A DNA stretch of 64,000 bases, from contig CAYYUP010000002.1 of assembly GCA_964474905.1 (NCBI GenBank), positions 62,001 to 126,000 on the forward strand. Direction: 5' to 3'. Shown piece after piece: positions 42,712 through 51,267 of the stretch. The position numbers and the translations under genes are program-made. The notes beneath the pieces were generated by a model that saw only the letters and a list, made by a program, of their open reading frames with translations, had not been told where the DNA came from and searched no databases. Numbering within the stretch: the stretch's first letter is position 1; the number at the start of each line of letters is the position of its first letter. This DNA comes from JADJRG01 sp964474905. Lineage in GTDB: Bacteria; Myxococcota_A; Polyangia; Nannocystales; Nannocystaceae.

Positions 42712-44013
42712 ATGAAAAATAATCCGCGAACGCGAGTTGCACCCCAGGCCCCCGAGCGCGGGCACGGATACCGTTTTTTCACGATGTTGCCTCCGGCTCT
42801 GGCAGGGAGCTTTCTCGTGGTCGGACTCGGCTGTGGGGGCCTCGTTGAGGGCGAGAGTGCTGGCAACGGTCTGTCTACGGATACCGACTCATCGAGTTCG
42901 TCGGGGGCGTCGGGGGCATCTTCGGCGAGCTTTGGCGACTCGGGTCCAGGCAGTTGTGGCGCGCCGCAGAGCCTCGAGCTGACTTCGCCTGGGGAGAGCG
43001 CGGTCAATCCGGTGTGGATCGCGGTCGATGCGGGGGCGTCGGTGGTTCGTGTCGTCTACGAGGCGGAGGGGGCAGAGCTGCTCGGTGAGAGCACCGATCC
43101 CGAAGCGGATTTTGCCATCGAGGTGACCTTCATAACCCTGGGCCCGCGCACGATCCAGGCCACTGCTTACGACGGCTGCGATGAGGTCGTGGCGACAACC
43201 TCGCAGGTGACCGTGGTCAGCGACGATACCGACGAACTCGGCGATCCCGTGTGCTACCCAGGGCCCGATGGAGCTTGGGATGTGTGCTTTGACCTGGTGA
43301 TCCCGGCGCCTGATGAACTCGGCAACTACGACTATCCGTCGCCGCTCGACATGAATCCAAACTACCGGGCGCCGCGGGCCTACATCGATCTCTGGGGCGT
43401 CGATCTGGGGGTCTCAGTCGCGCCTAATTTTCAGTTCTCAGAGCTGGTCAAGCCAAACCACGGCGACTTTGTGGTCGTCCAACCGCATGCAGTGGTCCAC
43501 TTGCAGGCGCTGCGCGACCAGCTAGGGGCGCTCCAGGTAAATTCTGGCTACCGCAATCCTTCGCATAACGCGAGCGTCGGCGGGGCCACCTGGTCGCGGC
43601 ACATGTACGGCGACGCCTTTGATATGAGCCCCTCGGATGTCTCGCTTGGGGAGCTTTACGACGCCTGCGCCGACGAGGATGCTGGTTTTCGCAAGCTCTA
43701 CGAGACCCATGTGCATTGTGATTGGCGGGGGAATAGCGTCGACACTCGCTTCTTTGGCCCGATCGATGGGCAGGCCGTTGTGGGCGACGAGTCGGTACTG
43801 CTTATGGCCGCGTTGATCGCCGACGGCGACGGTTTTGTCGCGCCCGCGTCGGGTTGGGATGAGGGCGAGCCGCTGCGTCGTTGGTGGGCCTTTGACGACG
43901 AGGGCGCGTTGCTAGCGGAGGCTGTCGGCCGACGATTTGTGCCGCCGATCGGGGCGACCAGGGTCGATGTCGAGGTCGGCGGCGAGCTCTGGCGATCGAT
44001 CGACATCGATTGA
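42712..44013 (+). CDS. M15-type D-Ala-D-Ala carboxypeptidase-like lipoprotein
   Basis: A 433-residue protein with a hydrophobic signal (about 25-42) and lipobox Gly-Leu-Gly-Cys, a Ser/Ala/Gly linker, an Ig-like or PKD-like domain (about 70-165), and a peptidase M15A domain: FSELVKPNHGDF, NSGYRNPSHNASVGGATWSRHMYGDAFDM and THVHCDW, in which His, Asp and the final His would bind zinc. It probably trims peptidoglycan cross-bridges outside the membrane. ATG at 42712 is used because AAGGA lies upstream; ATG at 42784 directly before the signal is an alternative. Confidence 0.85.
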   Translation: MKNNPRTRVAPQAPERGHGYRFFTMLPPALAGSFLVVGLGCGGLVEGESAGNGLSTDTDSSSSSGASGASSASFGDSGPGSCGAPQSLELTSPGESAVNPVWIAVDAGASVVRVVYEAEGAELLGESTDPEADFAIEVTFITLGPRTIQATAYDGCDEVVATTSQVTVVSDDTDELGDPVCYPGPDGAWDVCFDLVIPAPDELGNYDYPSPLDMNPNYRAPRAYIDLWGVDLGVSVAPNFQFSELVKPNHGDFVVVQPHAVVHLQALRDQLGALQVNSGYRNPSHNASVGGATWSRHMYGDAFDMSPSDVSLGELYDACADEDAGFRKLYETHVHCDWRGNSVDTRFFGPIDGQAVVGDESVLLMAALIADGDGFVAPASGWDEGEPLRRWWAFDDEGALLAEAVGRRFVPPIGATRVDVEVGGELWRSIDID

Positions 44014-44024
44014 ACAAGCAGGCT

Positions 44025-45029
44025 CTAAGCGCTGAGGGAGCGCTGTTTCCAGAGGATCCAGAGGAACGCTGGCGCACCGAGCAAGCTCGTGATGACACCG
44101 GGCGGAAGGACGACGGATGAGAGCGCTCGGGTGCCGGTGTCGACGAGGAGCAGCAGGCCGCCGCCGAGGGCTGCCGAGAGCGGTACGAGGTCGCGGTGGC
44201 TGGGGCCGGAGAGCCTGCGGGCGAGGTGCGGCACGATCAGACCGACGAAGCCGATGATACCGGTGAGTGCAGTGGCGGTGCCCACCAGGAGGCCGGTTGC
44301 GGCGATCGCCAGGAGGTGGAGGCGGCGGAGATCGACACCGAGGGAGCGCGCTGTGTCCGTCCCCAAAAAGAGCACGTCGAGGTCGCGACGGATCCACATG
44401 CTGATCCCTAGACCTGCGCCGATGAGCGGTGCGGCGATCGTCAAGTGTGACCAGCTCCGGGCCTCAAACGATCCCATCATCCAGCGGAGCACGCGTATGC
44501 CAAGATCCCAGCGCTGGGTCGCCAGGGCGAGGATCAGCGTCGTAATTGCAGAAGCGAGGGCGGCGAGGGCAACACCCGAGAGCAGGAGCGTGGCGATGTC
44601 GACGCTCGCGCCGATGAACGCCAAGAGCAGGAGCAGTACGGCCGTTGCTCCGGCGGCTGCGAGACCTGCGGTTGCCCAGGGGCCGAACGCGTCAAGGCCG
44701 AAAGCAAAACCAAGAACTGCGAAGAGAGCGGCACCCGAGGAGATCCCGAGGATGCCTGGTTCTGCGAGAGGGTTGCGGAAGATGCCCTGGGTGAGGGCGC
44801 CCGCGCTGCCGAGGGCGGCACCGACGAGCAGCGCGAGCAGGGCCCGAGGGAGGCGCAACTCCCAGACGATGGCGTCGGCGATCGCCGGACTCTCGCTGCC
44901 CAGCAGGCCGATGTGCTCGCCGAGGATCGAGAGAACCTCGCGGATCGAGAGATCGCCGGGGCCGACGACGAGCGCGAGGGCCAGTAGCGCCAAGGTGAGG
45001 GCGCAAGCTCCGGTTTGGGAGCGACTCAT
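44025..45029 (-). CDS. btuC: FecCD/BtuC-family ABC transporter permease
   Basis: A 334-residue inner-membrane permease with about ten helices. GIFRNPLAEPGILGISSGAA and GFVGLIVPHLARRLSGPSHRDLVPLSA are the hallmark stretches of the BtuC/FecCD family, the second containing the ATPase coupling loop. In this riboswitch-led operon with a TonB receptor, corrinoid import is the likely role. It overlaps the binding-protein gene by 4 bases (ATGA). No ATPase (BtuD) gene follows: the next gene is convergent and ends 11 bases away, so the ATPase must come from elsewhere. Confidence 0.9.
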   Translation of the reverse strand: MSRSQTGACALTLALLALALVVGPGDLSIREVLSILGEHIGLLGSESPAIADAIVWELRLPRALLALLVGAALGSAGALTQGIFRNPLAEPGILGISSGAALFAVLGFAFGLDAFGPWATAGLAAAGATAVLLLLLAFIGASVDIATLLLSGVALAALASAITTLILALATQRWDLGIRVLRWMMGSFEARSWSHLTIAAPLIGAGLGISMWIRRDLDVLFLGTDTARSLGVDLRRLHLLAIAATGLLVGTATALTGIIGFVGLIVPHLARRLSGPSHRDLVPLSAALGGGLLLLVDTGTRALSSVVLPPGVITSLLGAPAFLWILWKQRSLSA

Positions 45030-45967
45030 CCGCGGCCTCCGCGTGCGGCCTGACGCTTACGGAGGAGCTTGGTTGCGGTCAACATGCCGACTCCGGTGCT
45101 CGAGAGGTGAGCGGCGGGGATTCCGAGGATGCCGTTCTCGCGTGCGGCCCGGGTCGCGGAGATCCCCGGGCGGGTGGCGAGTTCGGCTTCGGTCTCGGCA
45201 CAGCGTGGCGGTTCGCAGGCGATCACGATCACCGCAGGATCCCAGGCGACGAGTTCTTCGAGGCTGAGTGCAACGTGCCCGGAGAGCCCGCGCTTAGCCG
45301 CCAAGTTATCGAAGCCGGCATAGCTCGCGATGTCGTCAAAGGTTGTGCCGGAGCCGGCGACAAAGCCATCGCTCCACGCCAGCGCCGCGGGCCAAGGGCG
45401 CTCATCGAGCGTTTTGGCGAGCATCGCGAGTTCGGTTTGTTGGGCTGTGATGAGGCGCTCTGCCGCCGCTGTGGCGCCGACCGATGCGGCGATCATCCGC
45501 GTGTGTCGCCAGAGATCCGAGAAGCCCGAGAAGCCCTCGAGGTGCAGGATCTCGATCTCTTGAGTCTCGAGGAATGCGCGCGTTTCTGGGGCTGTGAACG
45601 AGGCGATGATCACGACCTGCGGCCGGAGGGTGAGCAGCGCTTCGCTGCTCCCGGAGAGCCTGGGGATCGCCACGGGCCAGCGCCCAGGTGCACCAGAATA
45701 ACGAGCATCATCGGCGAGCGGGCTTATCGCGACGACCCGCTCTCGCACGTGCTCGCCGAGCGCCCAGAGGATCTCATCGCTCAGGATCGTCTGCGAGGCG
45801 ATCCGCTTGGTACTTGGGGAGATGTCGGAGTGGCTCTTGGTCTGTCCCTTTGAGCAGGCAAGATTGATCGCGAGGAAGACAGTCGCAGTGGCGACGAGAG
45901 CCCAAAGATGGCGCCAAGATCGGCTTCGCTTGTGCTTGGTCGGGTGGTCGAGGGGCACAGTGTTCAC
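45026..45967 (-). CDS. btuF: Corrinoid-type ABC transporter substrate-binding lipoprotein
   Basis: A 313-residue class III binding protein (BtuF/FhuD-like): long N-terminal positive region, membrane stretch and lipobox Asn-Leu-Ala-Cys (about 35-38), RIASQTILSDEILWALG as the first strand-helix unit, and LRPQVVIIASFTAP and WDPAVIVIACEPPR marking the two lobes. It would deliver corrinoid to BtuC. GTG start overlaps the stop of the beta-propeller gene by 4 bases. The specificity is inferred from the riboswitch. Confidence 0.88.
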   Translation of the reverse strand: MNTVPLDHPTKHKRSRSWRHLWALVATATVFLAINLACSKGQTKSHSDISPSTKRIASQTILSDEILWALGEHVRERVVAISPLADDARYSGAPGRWPVAIPRLSGSSEALLTLRPQVVIIASFTAPETRAFLETQEIEILHLEGFSGFSDLWRHTRMIAASVGATAAAERLITAQQTELAMLAKTLDERPWPAALAWSDGFVAGSGTTFDDIASYAGFDNLAAKRGLSGHVALSLEELVAWDPAVIVIACEPPRCAETEAELATRPGISATRAARENGILGIPAAHLSSTGVGMLTATKLLRKRQAARGGRG

Positions 45968-47235
45968 GGCACCAAAGTGATGGCGTAGGGCGGCAAGCCG
46001 GTGGTCAGGGGCTCGCTGTGCAGAGGTTGCAGAGGGGCGGAGGGATCGATGCCGAGCTTGAACCCGAGTACGCCGCTGGCACCTGGGCTGCGATCACCGA
46101 TCCAGAGAGTTCCTGCCGTGATCTCTAGGGTCTGCTCGCTGGTCTGCAGGCCCGCCAAGACGCGCACTGGATCGCTTGTTTGATCCGCCTCGCCGAGCAA
46201 AAAACGATCGACGACGACCTCGGCAAAATCCTCGGTGTAGCTAGCCAGGTAGAGCGCCTGGCCCTCGGCCGTCAGTGCGAATGCCTGTGGTTGCAGATAC
46301 GAACTGATGCCGAGTTCGGCGAGCACATCTGGGGCGATGACCCAAGAACTCGTCCAGGTATCGAGATCGATGCGTTCGATGCCTTCGCTGAGAACGAGTA
46401 GGCTGTGGCCGCTCGGGTCGCGGGCGTCGAGGCGCCACTGCCGAGCCCAGCTGCCACGCAGGGGGATTCCCTGGATGCCCTCGGTGTTTGGGTCGAGGTC
46501 GTAAAGGCGGCCGCTCGCGCGGTCGAAGATCGCCACCTCGCCGTTGTCCCGTCGCGGTCGGAAGCCGGCACTCGGGTCGAGAAATTGTAGCGAGACCAGG
46601 AGCACATCGTCGCAGACGAGCGCCAGGGAGGCCTCTGGGTTGCCGTCGGCGTCGGCGACCGGTCGCAGGTCGAAAGCCCCGTCCGCGAGCGGATGGCGCG
46701 GGTCCTCGAGGTCGTACACCAGCACGCTAGGCTTGCCGAAGAGTGGGATGTAAGCCCGATCGTCGGAGCTGAAGGCGATGGTCTGCGGGTTGGCGCTGGC
46801 GCTGCCTTGGGTTTCGATCGCCTGTTGATCGACGAGCGTCCATCCGGCGTTTGGATCGATGACATCGAGCGCGTCGATCTGGAAGCGATGGAGCAGGTAG
46901 AGGTAGTCGCCGTGGGCGAAGGGTTTGGCGTCGGTGCTGCCGAGCGCGACATCTGGGGAACTCGTGAGCGTTTTGGTGTCGACGATCGTGAGGGCACCGG
47001 TGGCGAAATCCGTGGTTGTGATCGCGAGCCTTCGGCCCGCCGTGGGCGGACCGTTGCAGGCGCTTTGGATCGTCGGAGCGCCGACGATCGGTGGCAGCAG
47101 CATCACCTCTGGATCGGGATCGAGGAGGTTCGGCGTGCAGGCGACGAGCGCGAGCCCGCAGTTCTGCAAGCCAGGTCTTCGGCCGAGCAAGACGAGCCTG
47201 CGACCGAAGGCCAGGATCGTGCGGTGAGGGTTCAC
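45964..47235 (-). CDS. Beta-propeller lipoprotein of the B12 uptake operon (A)
   Basis: A 423-residue lipoprotein with lipobox Leu-Val-Ala-Cys (about 30-33). The mature part has repeated beta-strand units, for example AITTTDFATGALTIVDT, FSSDDRAYIPLFGKPSVLVYDL and LYLASYTEDFAEVV, as expected for a seven- or eight-bladed propeller. It is homologous throughout to the next gene upstream (shared ITTDF, GNPEA, EGIQGIPL and TGLPPY motifs). Placed between btuB and btuF, it corresponds in position and type to surface-exposed BtuG of Bacteroides, which caps BtuB and captures B12. That equivalence is an inference. GTG start overlaps the preceding stop. Confidence 0.8.
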   Translation of the reverse strand: MNPHRTILAFGRRLVLLGRRPGLQNCGLALVACTPNLLDPDPEVMLLPPIVGAPTIQSACNGPPTAGRRLAITTTDFATGALTIVDTKTLTSSPDVALGSTDAKPFAHGDYLYLLHRFQIDALDVIDPNAGWTLVDQQAIETQGSASANPQTIAFSSDDRAYIPLFGKPSVLVYDLEDPRHPLADGAFDLRPVADADGNPEASLALVCDDVLLVSLQFLDPSAGFRPRRDNGEVAIFDRASGRLYDLDPNTEGIQGIPLRGSWARQWRLDARDPSGHSLLVLSEGIERIDLDTWTSSWVIAPDVLAELGISSYLQPQAFALTAEGQALYLASYTEDFAEVVVDRFLLGEADQTSDPVRVLAGLQTSEQTLEITAGTLWIGDRSPGASGVLGFKLGIDPSAPLQPLHSEPLTTGLPPYAITLVP

Positions 47236-48461
47236 GGCATGCCCACGAGGGTGTAGGGGGGCAGGCCGGTATCGAGCGGGCCAGTTGTCAGCTCGACCGG
47301 CGGATCAACGCTGAGATCCCAGACCCGCAGGCCGCTGGCGCCTGCGCTTGCGTCACCGACCCAGAGCTGGTCGCCGATGCGCTCGACAGCCCGTTCGTAG
47401 CTCGAGAGGCCGCCGATGAGCAGCTCCGGTGTGGTCGGAGCTGCGCCGTCGAGGCCGACTCGGTAGATCGATGAGGTCGGATAGACGCCGGAAACGCTGA
47501 TGTAGGCGACTTCGCCGGAGGCGTCGGTGACAAAGGCTTGGGGAGCGAAGCTGTTGATGCCGGCGGCCTCGAGGGTTTCGGGGGGGACCGCCCAGGTGCG
47601 GCTGGCGGTCGGCACATGGATGCGTTCGATGCCGCTGGTAAGCACCAGGATCGACTCGCCCTTGAGGTCGTTGGGGTCGGGTCGGAGCTGCCGAGGCCAG
47701 GCGCCCTCCAAAGGGATGCCCTGGAGACCCTCAGTCATTGGATCGAGATCGATCGGGCTCTCGCTGGCGCTGTCGATGGCGATGATGTAGCTGCGGTCGA
47801 CCGGCGTAAACGTAGGGTCAAGGCGCTGGATACCGACGAGTACCGTCGATCCGCAGGCGATCGCCACGCCGGCCTCGGGGTTACCGTCATCATCGGCGAA
47901 GCCGCTGATATCGATGCTGCCAACCTTGCTCAACGCACCGTCTTGGACATCGAGGATCTGGATCTCGGGAGCGCCGAAGAGAGTCAGGTACCCGCGGTCC
48001 TGGCTGGAGCCGTCACCGGCAAACACGAGGCTCTGGGGGTTGGGCTCGGCGACGCCGTCGACGACGATGTCGAGGCTGTCTCTCGTTTTCCAATCCCCTC
48101 CATCGAGCCTGTCGATGGAGTTGTAGCCGAACCGGTGGATGAGAAAGAGGTCGCCGTAATGGCTGGCCGCGAGCGTATCGGTGGTCGCACTCGCGACGTC
48201 GACATCGACGCTCATCGACGCTCCGGCGATGCTCACCCCGCCGTTGACAAAATCCGTGGTGATCACGGCGATGCTGTTGTACGACCCCTGCCAAGCTCCA
48301 CAGGGGCCATCGACGGGGATCAGGGTCTCACCGTCGGAGTCGGAGTCGGAGTCGGAATCTGAATCTGAATCTGACTCGCCGCTGCCGATGAGGACGCAGC
48401 CGCCGGCGAGTAGGGGGAGAACGAGGGGCAGGAGGGTGATCAGGGAACTGCGAAAAAACAT
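47232..48461 (-). CDS. Beta-propeller lipoprotein of the B12 uptake operon (B)
   Basis: A 409-residue paralogue of the gene at 45964. Signal with lipobox Ala-Gly-Gly-Cys (about 18-21), an alternating Ser-Asp linker (about 26-44) encoded by six-base repeats, then the same propeller pattern with AVITTDFVNGGVSIAG, DGNPEAGVAIACG, EGLQGIPLEGAWPRQL and GLPPYTLVG. Two related propellers in tandem suggest a pair that covers the receptor or separate ligands. The start at 48461 is 59 bases after the btuB stop; this gap contains a CAGCAA repeat and no clear ribosome-binding site. The long frame to 48845 is not used. Confidence 0.82.
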   Translation of the reverse strand: MFFRSSLITLLPLVLPLLAGGCVLIGSGESDSDSDSDSDSDSDGETLIPVDGPCGAWQGSYNSIAVITTDFVNGGVSIAGASMSVDVDVASATTDTLAASHYGDLFLIHRFGYNSIDRLDGGDWKTRDSLDIVVDGVAEPNPQSLVFAGDGSSQDRGYLTLFGAPEIQILDVQDGALSKVGSIDISGFADDDGNPEAGVAIACGSTVLVGIQRLDPTFTPVDRSYIIAIDSASESPIDLDPMTEGLQGIPLEGAWPRQLRPDPNDLKGESILVLTSGIERIHVPTASRTWAVPPETLEAAGINSFAPQAFVTDASGEVAYISVSGVYPTSSIYRVGLDGAAPTTPELLIGGLSSYERAVERIGDQLWVGDASAGASGLRVWDLSVDPPVELTTGPLDTGLPPYTLVGMP

Positions 48462-48520
48462 GGGTCGATGTACCGTTCGTGGTTGCTGTTGCTGTTGCTG
48501 GTTTGTTGGTGGGGTCTTGC

Positions 48521-50686
48521 TCAGGATGGGGTGTCGTGTCGTCGATGTGATCCGCCCGGATCCAGGGCCACGCGAAAGCTCGCCCAGAGCGAACGTCCGG
48601 GCAGCGGATAGCCGATGAAGTCGCTCACGGGAACGGTCAGCGCTGTGGCTCCGCGGATCGTTGGCGTCCATGTGGTGGTTCGGCGGTCGAGGAGGTTGCG
48701 AATCTCGAAGCCGAGGTGAAAGCGCTCGGCGACCACCAGCGAGAGTCCGCAGCCGTGCAGGGTTCGGGGGGGCAGGGCGACCCGCTCGGCGGTGTCGAGA
48801 AAGGTGCCGGCGACGCTCTCGATCGAGTAGGCGATCCGCGGCCACAGGGCGACGTTTTGCGCTCGCCAGTGATGACCGACGCTCGCCCGCGCGAAGAGCT
48901 GATGGAGCGGTCGTCCGGGCAGTCGTTTGCCGTCCGCGAAGGACTCTTCGCTGTGGTTGGTCGCGGCGAGCAGGGTGTAGCTGGCGTCGAGGATCACGTG
49001 TTCACGCCAGCCCTCCGCGTGCAGCGACGACTCGAGCCCGCGAAGCGTCGCCAGAGCGAGGTTCATCGGTCGGAGCACGGGTCCTGTCTGGACCCATTGG
49101 ATGAGGTTCTCGGAGCGGGTCCAAAATCCCGCCACATGGGCACGGACGCGATGCTGGCCGCGTTTGCGCTCGACGACAAAACCCCCCTCGGCGTTGGTGC
49201 CCTGCTCGGCGATAAGCTCCCCGTTGCCGATGACGTAGCCGCGATCGCCGAAGAGTTCCATGAGCGTCGGTGCCCGGAAGTAGCGACCGGTGCTGGCTCG
49301 CAAAGAGAGGCCACCAAAGAGTCGCAGTCGACCCGCGAGCCGCGGTGAAAGGCCGATGTCGTCGTGTTGCTCGCTCGCTTGGAGGCTCTCCTTCGAGCTG
49401 TCCCCACAGACAGGAAAGAGACTGCGCACACCATCGGCGCGGAGGGTCGCCGCGAGCAGGAGGCGCTCGCCAAAGCGCTGCTCTAGTTGGGCACCCGCGG
49501 CGAGCGCGAGGCGTTGTCGCTTGGCGTCGATGCAGTCACCGCTTACCGCGGCCTCTTCGCGGATGGTGATCAGCTCCCCGCGACCTTCTGCGAGCAGGTC
49601 TAACTGTGCACGTGTCCACAGCGGCACGCCGAGCCGCGGCGAGAGATAGAGGTCGCCGGCGAGCAGGCGCTCATCATCGATGCCGAGGCCCACCTCGCCC
49701 TGCGGATCGCGATAGTGGCGGCGTTCGATGCCGATTCCCGAGACCCAAGTCAGGGGGCCCCGAGGTCCGAGCAGAGTCGGCTGCTGCACGCTTAAGAGGC
49801 TGCGGGCGCTCAGCGTATCGAGCCCTGTTGAACGCGCCTGGGCGTGCCCTGGTCCGGGGATGCCCTGACGTTTCCAAAGCAGGATCTCGCGGCCGCGGAT
49901 CCGCCAGTGACCGCGACGACCGGCAAAGCCCACCTGCGAGACCACTCGCTCGTACTGGTTGTTGAGGCGCTTGACGATCCGATCGTCGTCCAAGTTCTGG
50001 GGGGTGCCGCGCGTATCGAGGAAGGTAAAGCCCCCGAGGGCACCGCTCAGGGCAACACGGGCGTCGACGCAGAAGTGTCGGAGACGCCGCTTGTAGGCGA
50101 CGCGCAGGTTGTGGGCGACGAATGATCCGAAGCCTGCACCCGCCCGCAGGCTTGGTCCGCGGCAGCGATGATCGCTGCGCAGGTGGATGGCGCCGCCGAT
50201 CGCCGAGCCGAGCGCGAGCGGCAGGTAGCCGCGGTGGATCTCGACTCGGTCGAGGCCGTCGAGGGTCAGCTCGCTGGGGCTGACTTGGCCGCTCATGCTG
50301 GAGCTTAGGGGGACGCCATCGATAAAGACCGCGACCTGTTGCGAGGTCGAGCCCCGGATCGACACCGCCGAAAATTGGCCGAGACCGCCGAGCGATCGCA
50401 CGGTCGTGGCGGCGCTCTCGTGGAGGATCTGCGGCAGGTCATCGACCGGACGGGCGCCGTCGAGTCCGGCGATATCGATGGCGGTGACAAAGCCCGGGCT
50501 CGTGCGATCGGCCCTTGTCTGCGTATCGCCGCGGCCAGAGCTGCGGACAACGGTGCGGTAGTTCGGGTCGGCCTTGGCAGTGGGCAGCGGCGCTTGCCCA
50601 GACGATTTTTTGGGCTCGACTTGCCGGTGCGAGTCGGTGTTTGGATCGGTGTTTGGATCGCTCGCAGCGCGGGCTTCAGAGTCCAC
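48521..50686 (-). CDS. btuB: TonB-dependent outer-membrane receptor, BtuB-type
   Basis: At least 721 residues: plug domain with SVSIRGSTSQQVAVFIDGVPLS-like region and LDGLDRVEIHRGYLPLALGSAIGGAIHL, then a 22-strand barrel. The cobalamin riboswitch upstream makes corrinoid uptake the likely role. The GTG at 50686 is only the first standard start in frame: the frame continues upstream without a stop to 50825 and there encodes an evident signal peptide (Arg-rich, then VFLWAWVTACSIASLV, then SEARA), but offers no ATG, GTG or TTG. The true start or a frameshift therefore lies upstream, see the findings. It heads the btuB-propellers-btuF-btuC operon. Confidence 0.85.
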   Translation of the reverse strand: MDSEARAASDPNTDPNTDSHRQVEPKKSSGQAPLPTAKADPNYRTVVRSSGRGDTQTRADRTSPGFVTAIDIAGLDGARPVDDLPQILHESAATTVRSLGGLGQFSAVSIRGSTSQQVAVFIDGVPLSSSMSGQVSPSELTLDGLDRVEIHRGYLPLALGSAIGGAIHLRSDHRCRGPSLRAGAGFGSFVAHNLRVAYKRRLRHFCVDARVALSGALGGFTFLDTRGTPQNLDDDRIVKRLNNQYERVVSQVGFAGRRGHWRIRGREILLWKRQGIPGPGHAQARSTGLDTLSARSLLSVQQPTLLGPRGPLTWVSGIGIERRHYRDPQGEVGLGIDDERLLAGDLYLSPRLGVPLWTRAQLDLLAEGRGELITIREEAAVSGDCIDAKRQRLALAAGAQLEQRFGERLLLAATLRADGVRSLFPVCGDSSKESLQASEQHDDIGLSPRLAGRLRLFGGLSLRASTGRYFRAPTLMELFGDRGYVIGNGELIAEQGTNAEGGFVVERKRGQHRVRAHVAGFWTRSENLIQWVQTGPVLRPMNLALATLRGLESSLHAEGWREHVILDASYTLLAATNHSEESFADGKRLPGRPLHQLFARASVGHHWRAQNVALWPRIAYSIESVAGTFLDTAERVALPPRTLHGCGLSLVVAERFHLGFEIRNLLDRRTTTWTPTIRGATALTVPVSDFIGYPLPGRSLWASFRVALDPGGSHRRHDTPS

Positions 50687-50824
50687 CAGGGAGGCGATGC
50701 TGCACGCTGTTACCCACGCCCACAGGAAAACCCGCGGTCTCCCTGGGGGGCCGCGTCGCGGGTGATCCTGTGGCGCAAAGTTGTTGTGGGGTGTCGAGCG
50801 TTGGATGGCGAGTTCGCTCCCGTC
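50687..50824 (-). other. Untranslated or N-terminal region of btuB
   Basis: In frame with btuB this stretch is stop-free and encodes a good signal peptide at its 3' part, but has no standard start codon. A six-C run (minus strand, near 50745-50750) is a place where a one-base change would join an ATG-started frame (50832) to the btuB frame. GCTCCCG/CGGGAGC arms flank the start of the region. Confidence 0.5.
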
Positions 50825-50869
50825 TCACCATGTGCTTGGGAGGCGGGAGCCCACGCGTGCGCAGGACAT
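50825..50869 (-). CDS. 14-codon leader ORF after the B12 riboswitch
   Basis: ATG at 50869 follows AAGGA by 6 bases and reads 14 codons (MSCARVGSRLPSTW) to a TGA at 50825-50827. It is in the same frame as btuB, so only this TGA separates it from the receptor frame. It might be a regulatory leader peptide, or the real btuB start if the TGA is a sequence error or is read through. Its ribosome-binding site lies in the loop of a CGGTCC/GGACCG hairpin, a likely riboswitch output. Confidence 0.4.
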   Translation of the reverse strand: MSCARVGSRLPSTW

Positions 50870-50925
50870 CTCCGGTCCTTCCTCCCGTGGACCGCGCTCC
50901 GAACGAATCGGAGCGGCGAAGAGCT

Positions 50926-51076
50926 CGCGGCAGGTATCCTGGCTTTCGGGTCATCCTCGGTCTGCGCCTTCCCAGGGGGATCCCCCAGTGGCTCTTTGCA
51001 GACTTCGTCGCCGATCACAGTGGCGGGAGCCGCGTCGGTATCTCACCGACTTCCCTCTTGTCACGCCGACCTTCGT
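50926..51076 (-). ncRNA. Cobalamin riboswitch
   Basis: On the minus strand the conserved elements appear in order: GGTCGGC, AGGGAAGTCGGTGAGATACC, GACGCGGCTCCCGCCACTGT and the closing B12 box GCCAGGATACCTGCC (50944-50930). This is the RF00174 pattern. The distance between elements is normal. It lies upstream of the TonB receptor gene and faces it, so adenosylcobalamin should lower expression of the btu operon. Downstream, hairpins around the GGGAGGAAGG segment (near 50876-50887) look like a translational output. Confidence 0.93.
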
Positions 51077-51267
51077 CGAGCGTCACCGCGAGCGTATTTG
51101 TAGATTGCCGAGCGGATATGGCCGAGAGATCGGGCTCTGTCAACTCGGGATCGCCGGAGGTGTCAGAGAGGCCTCCTCGTATGGTGAGCAACATCTCACG
51201 CTGTGGGCGAGAGGGCGCATCGCATTGCTTCTATTGCGCACTCAAGTACTATAACTAACCCTTGGCT

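Noticed and set aside
48321..48385. Six-base repeats near 48.35 kb as a separate repeat locus
   Set aside because: They encode the Ser-Asp linker of the propeller lipoprotein B, so they are part of that gene.
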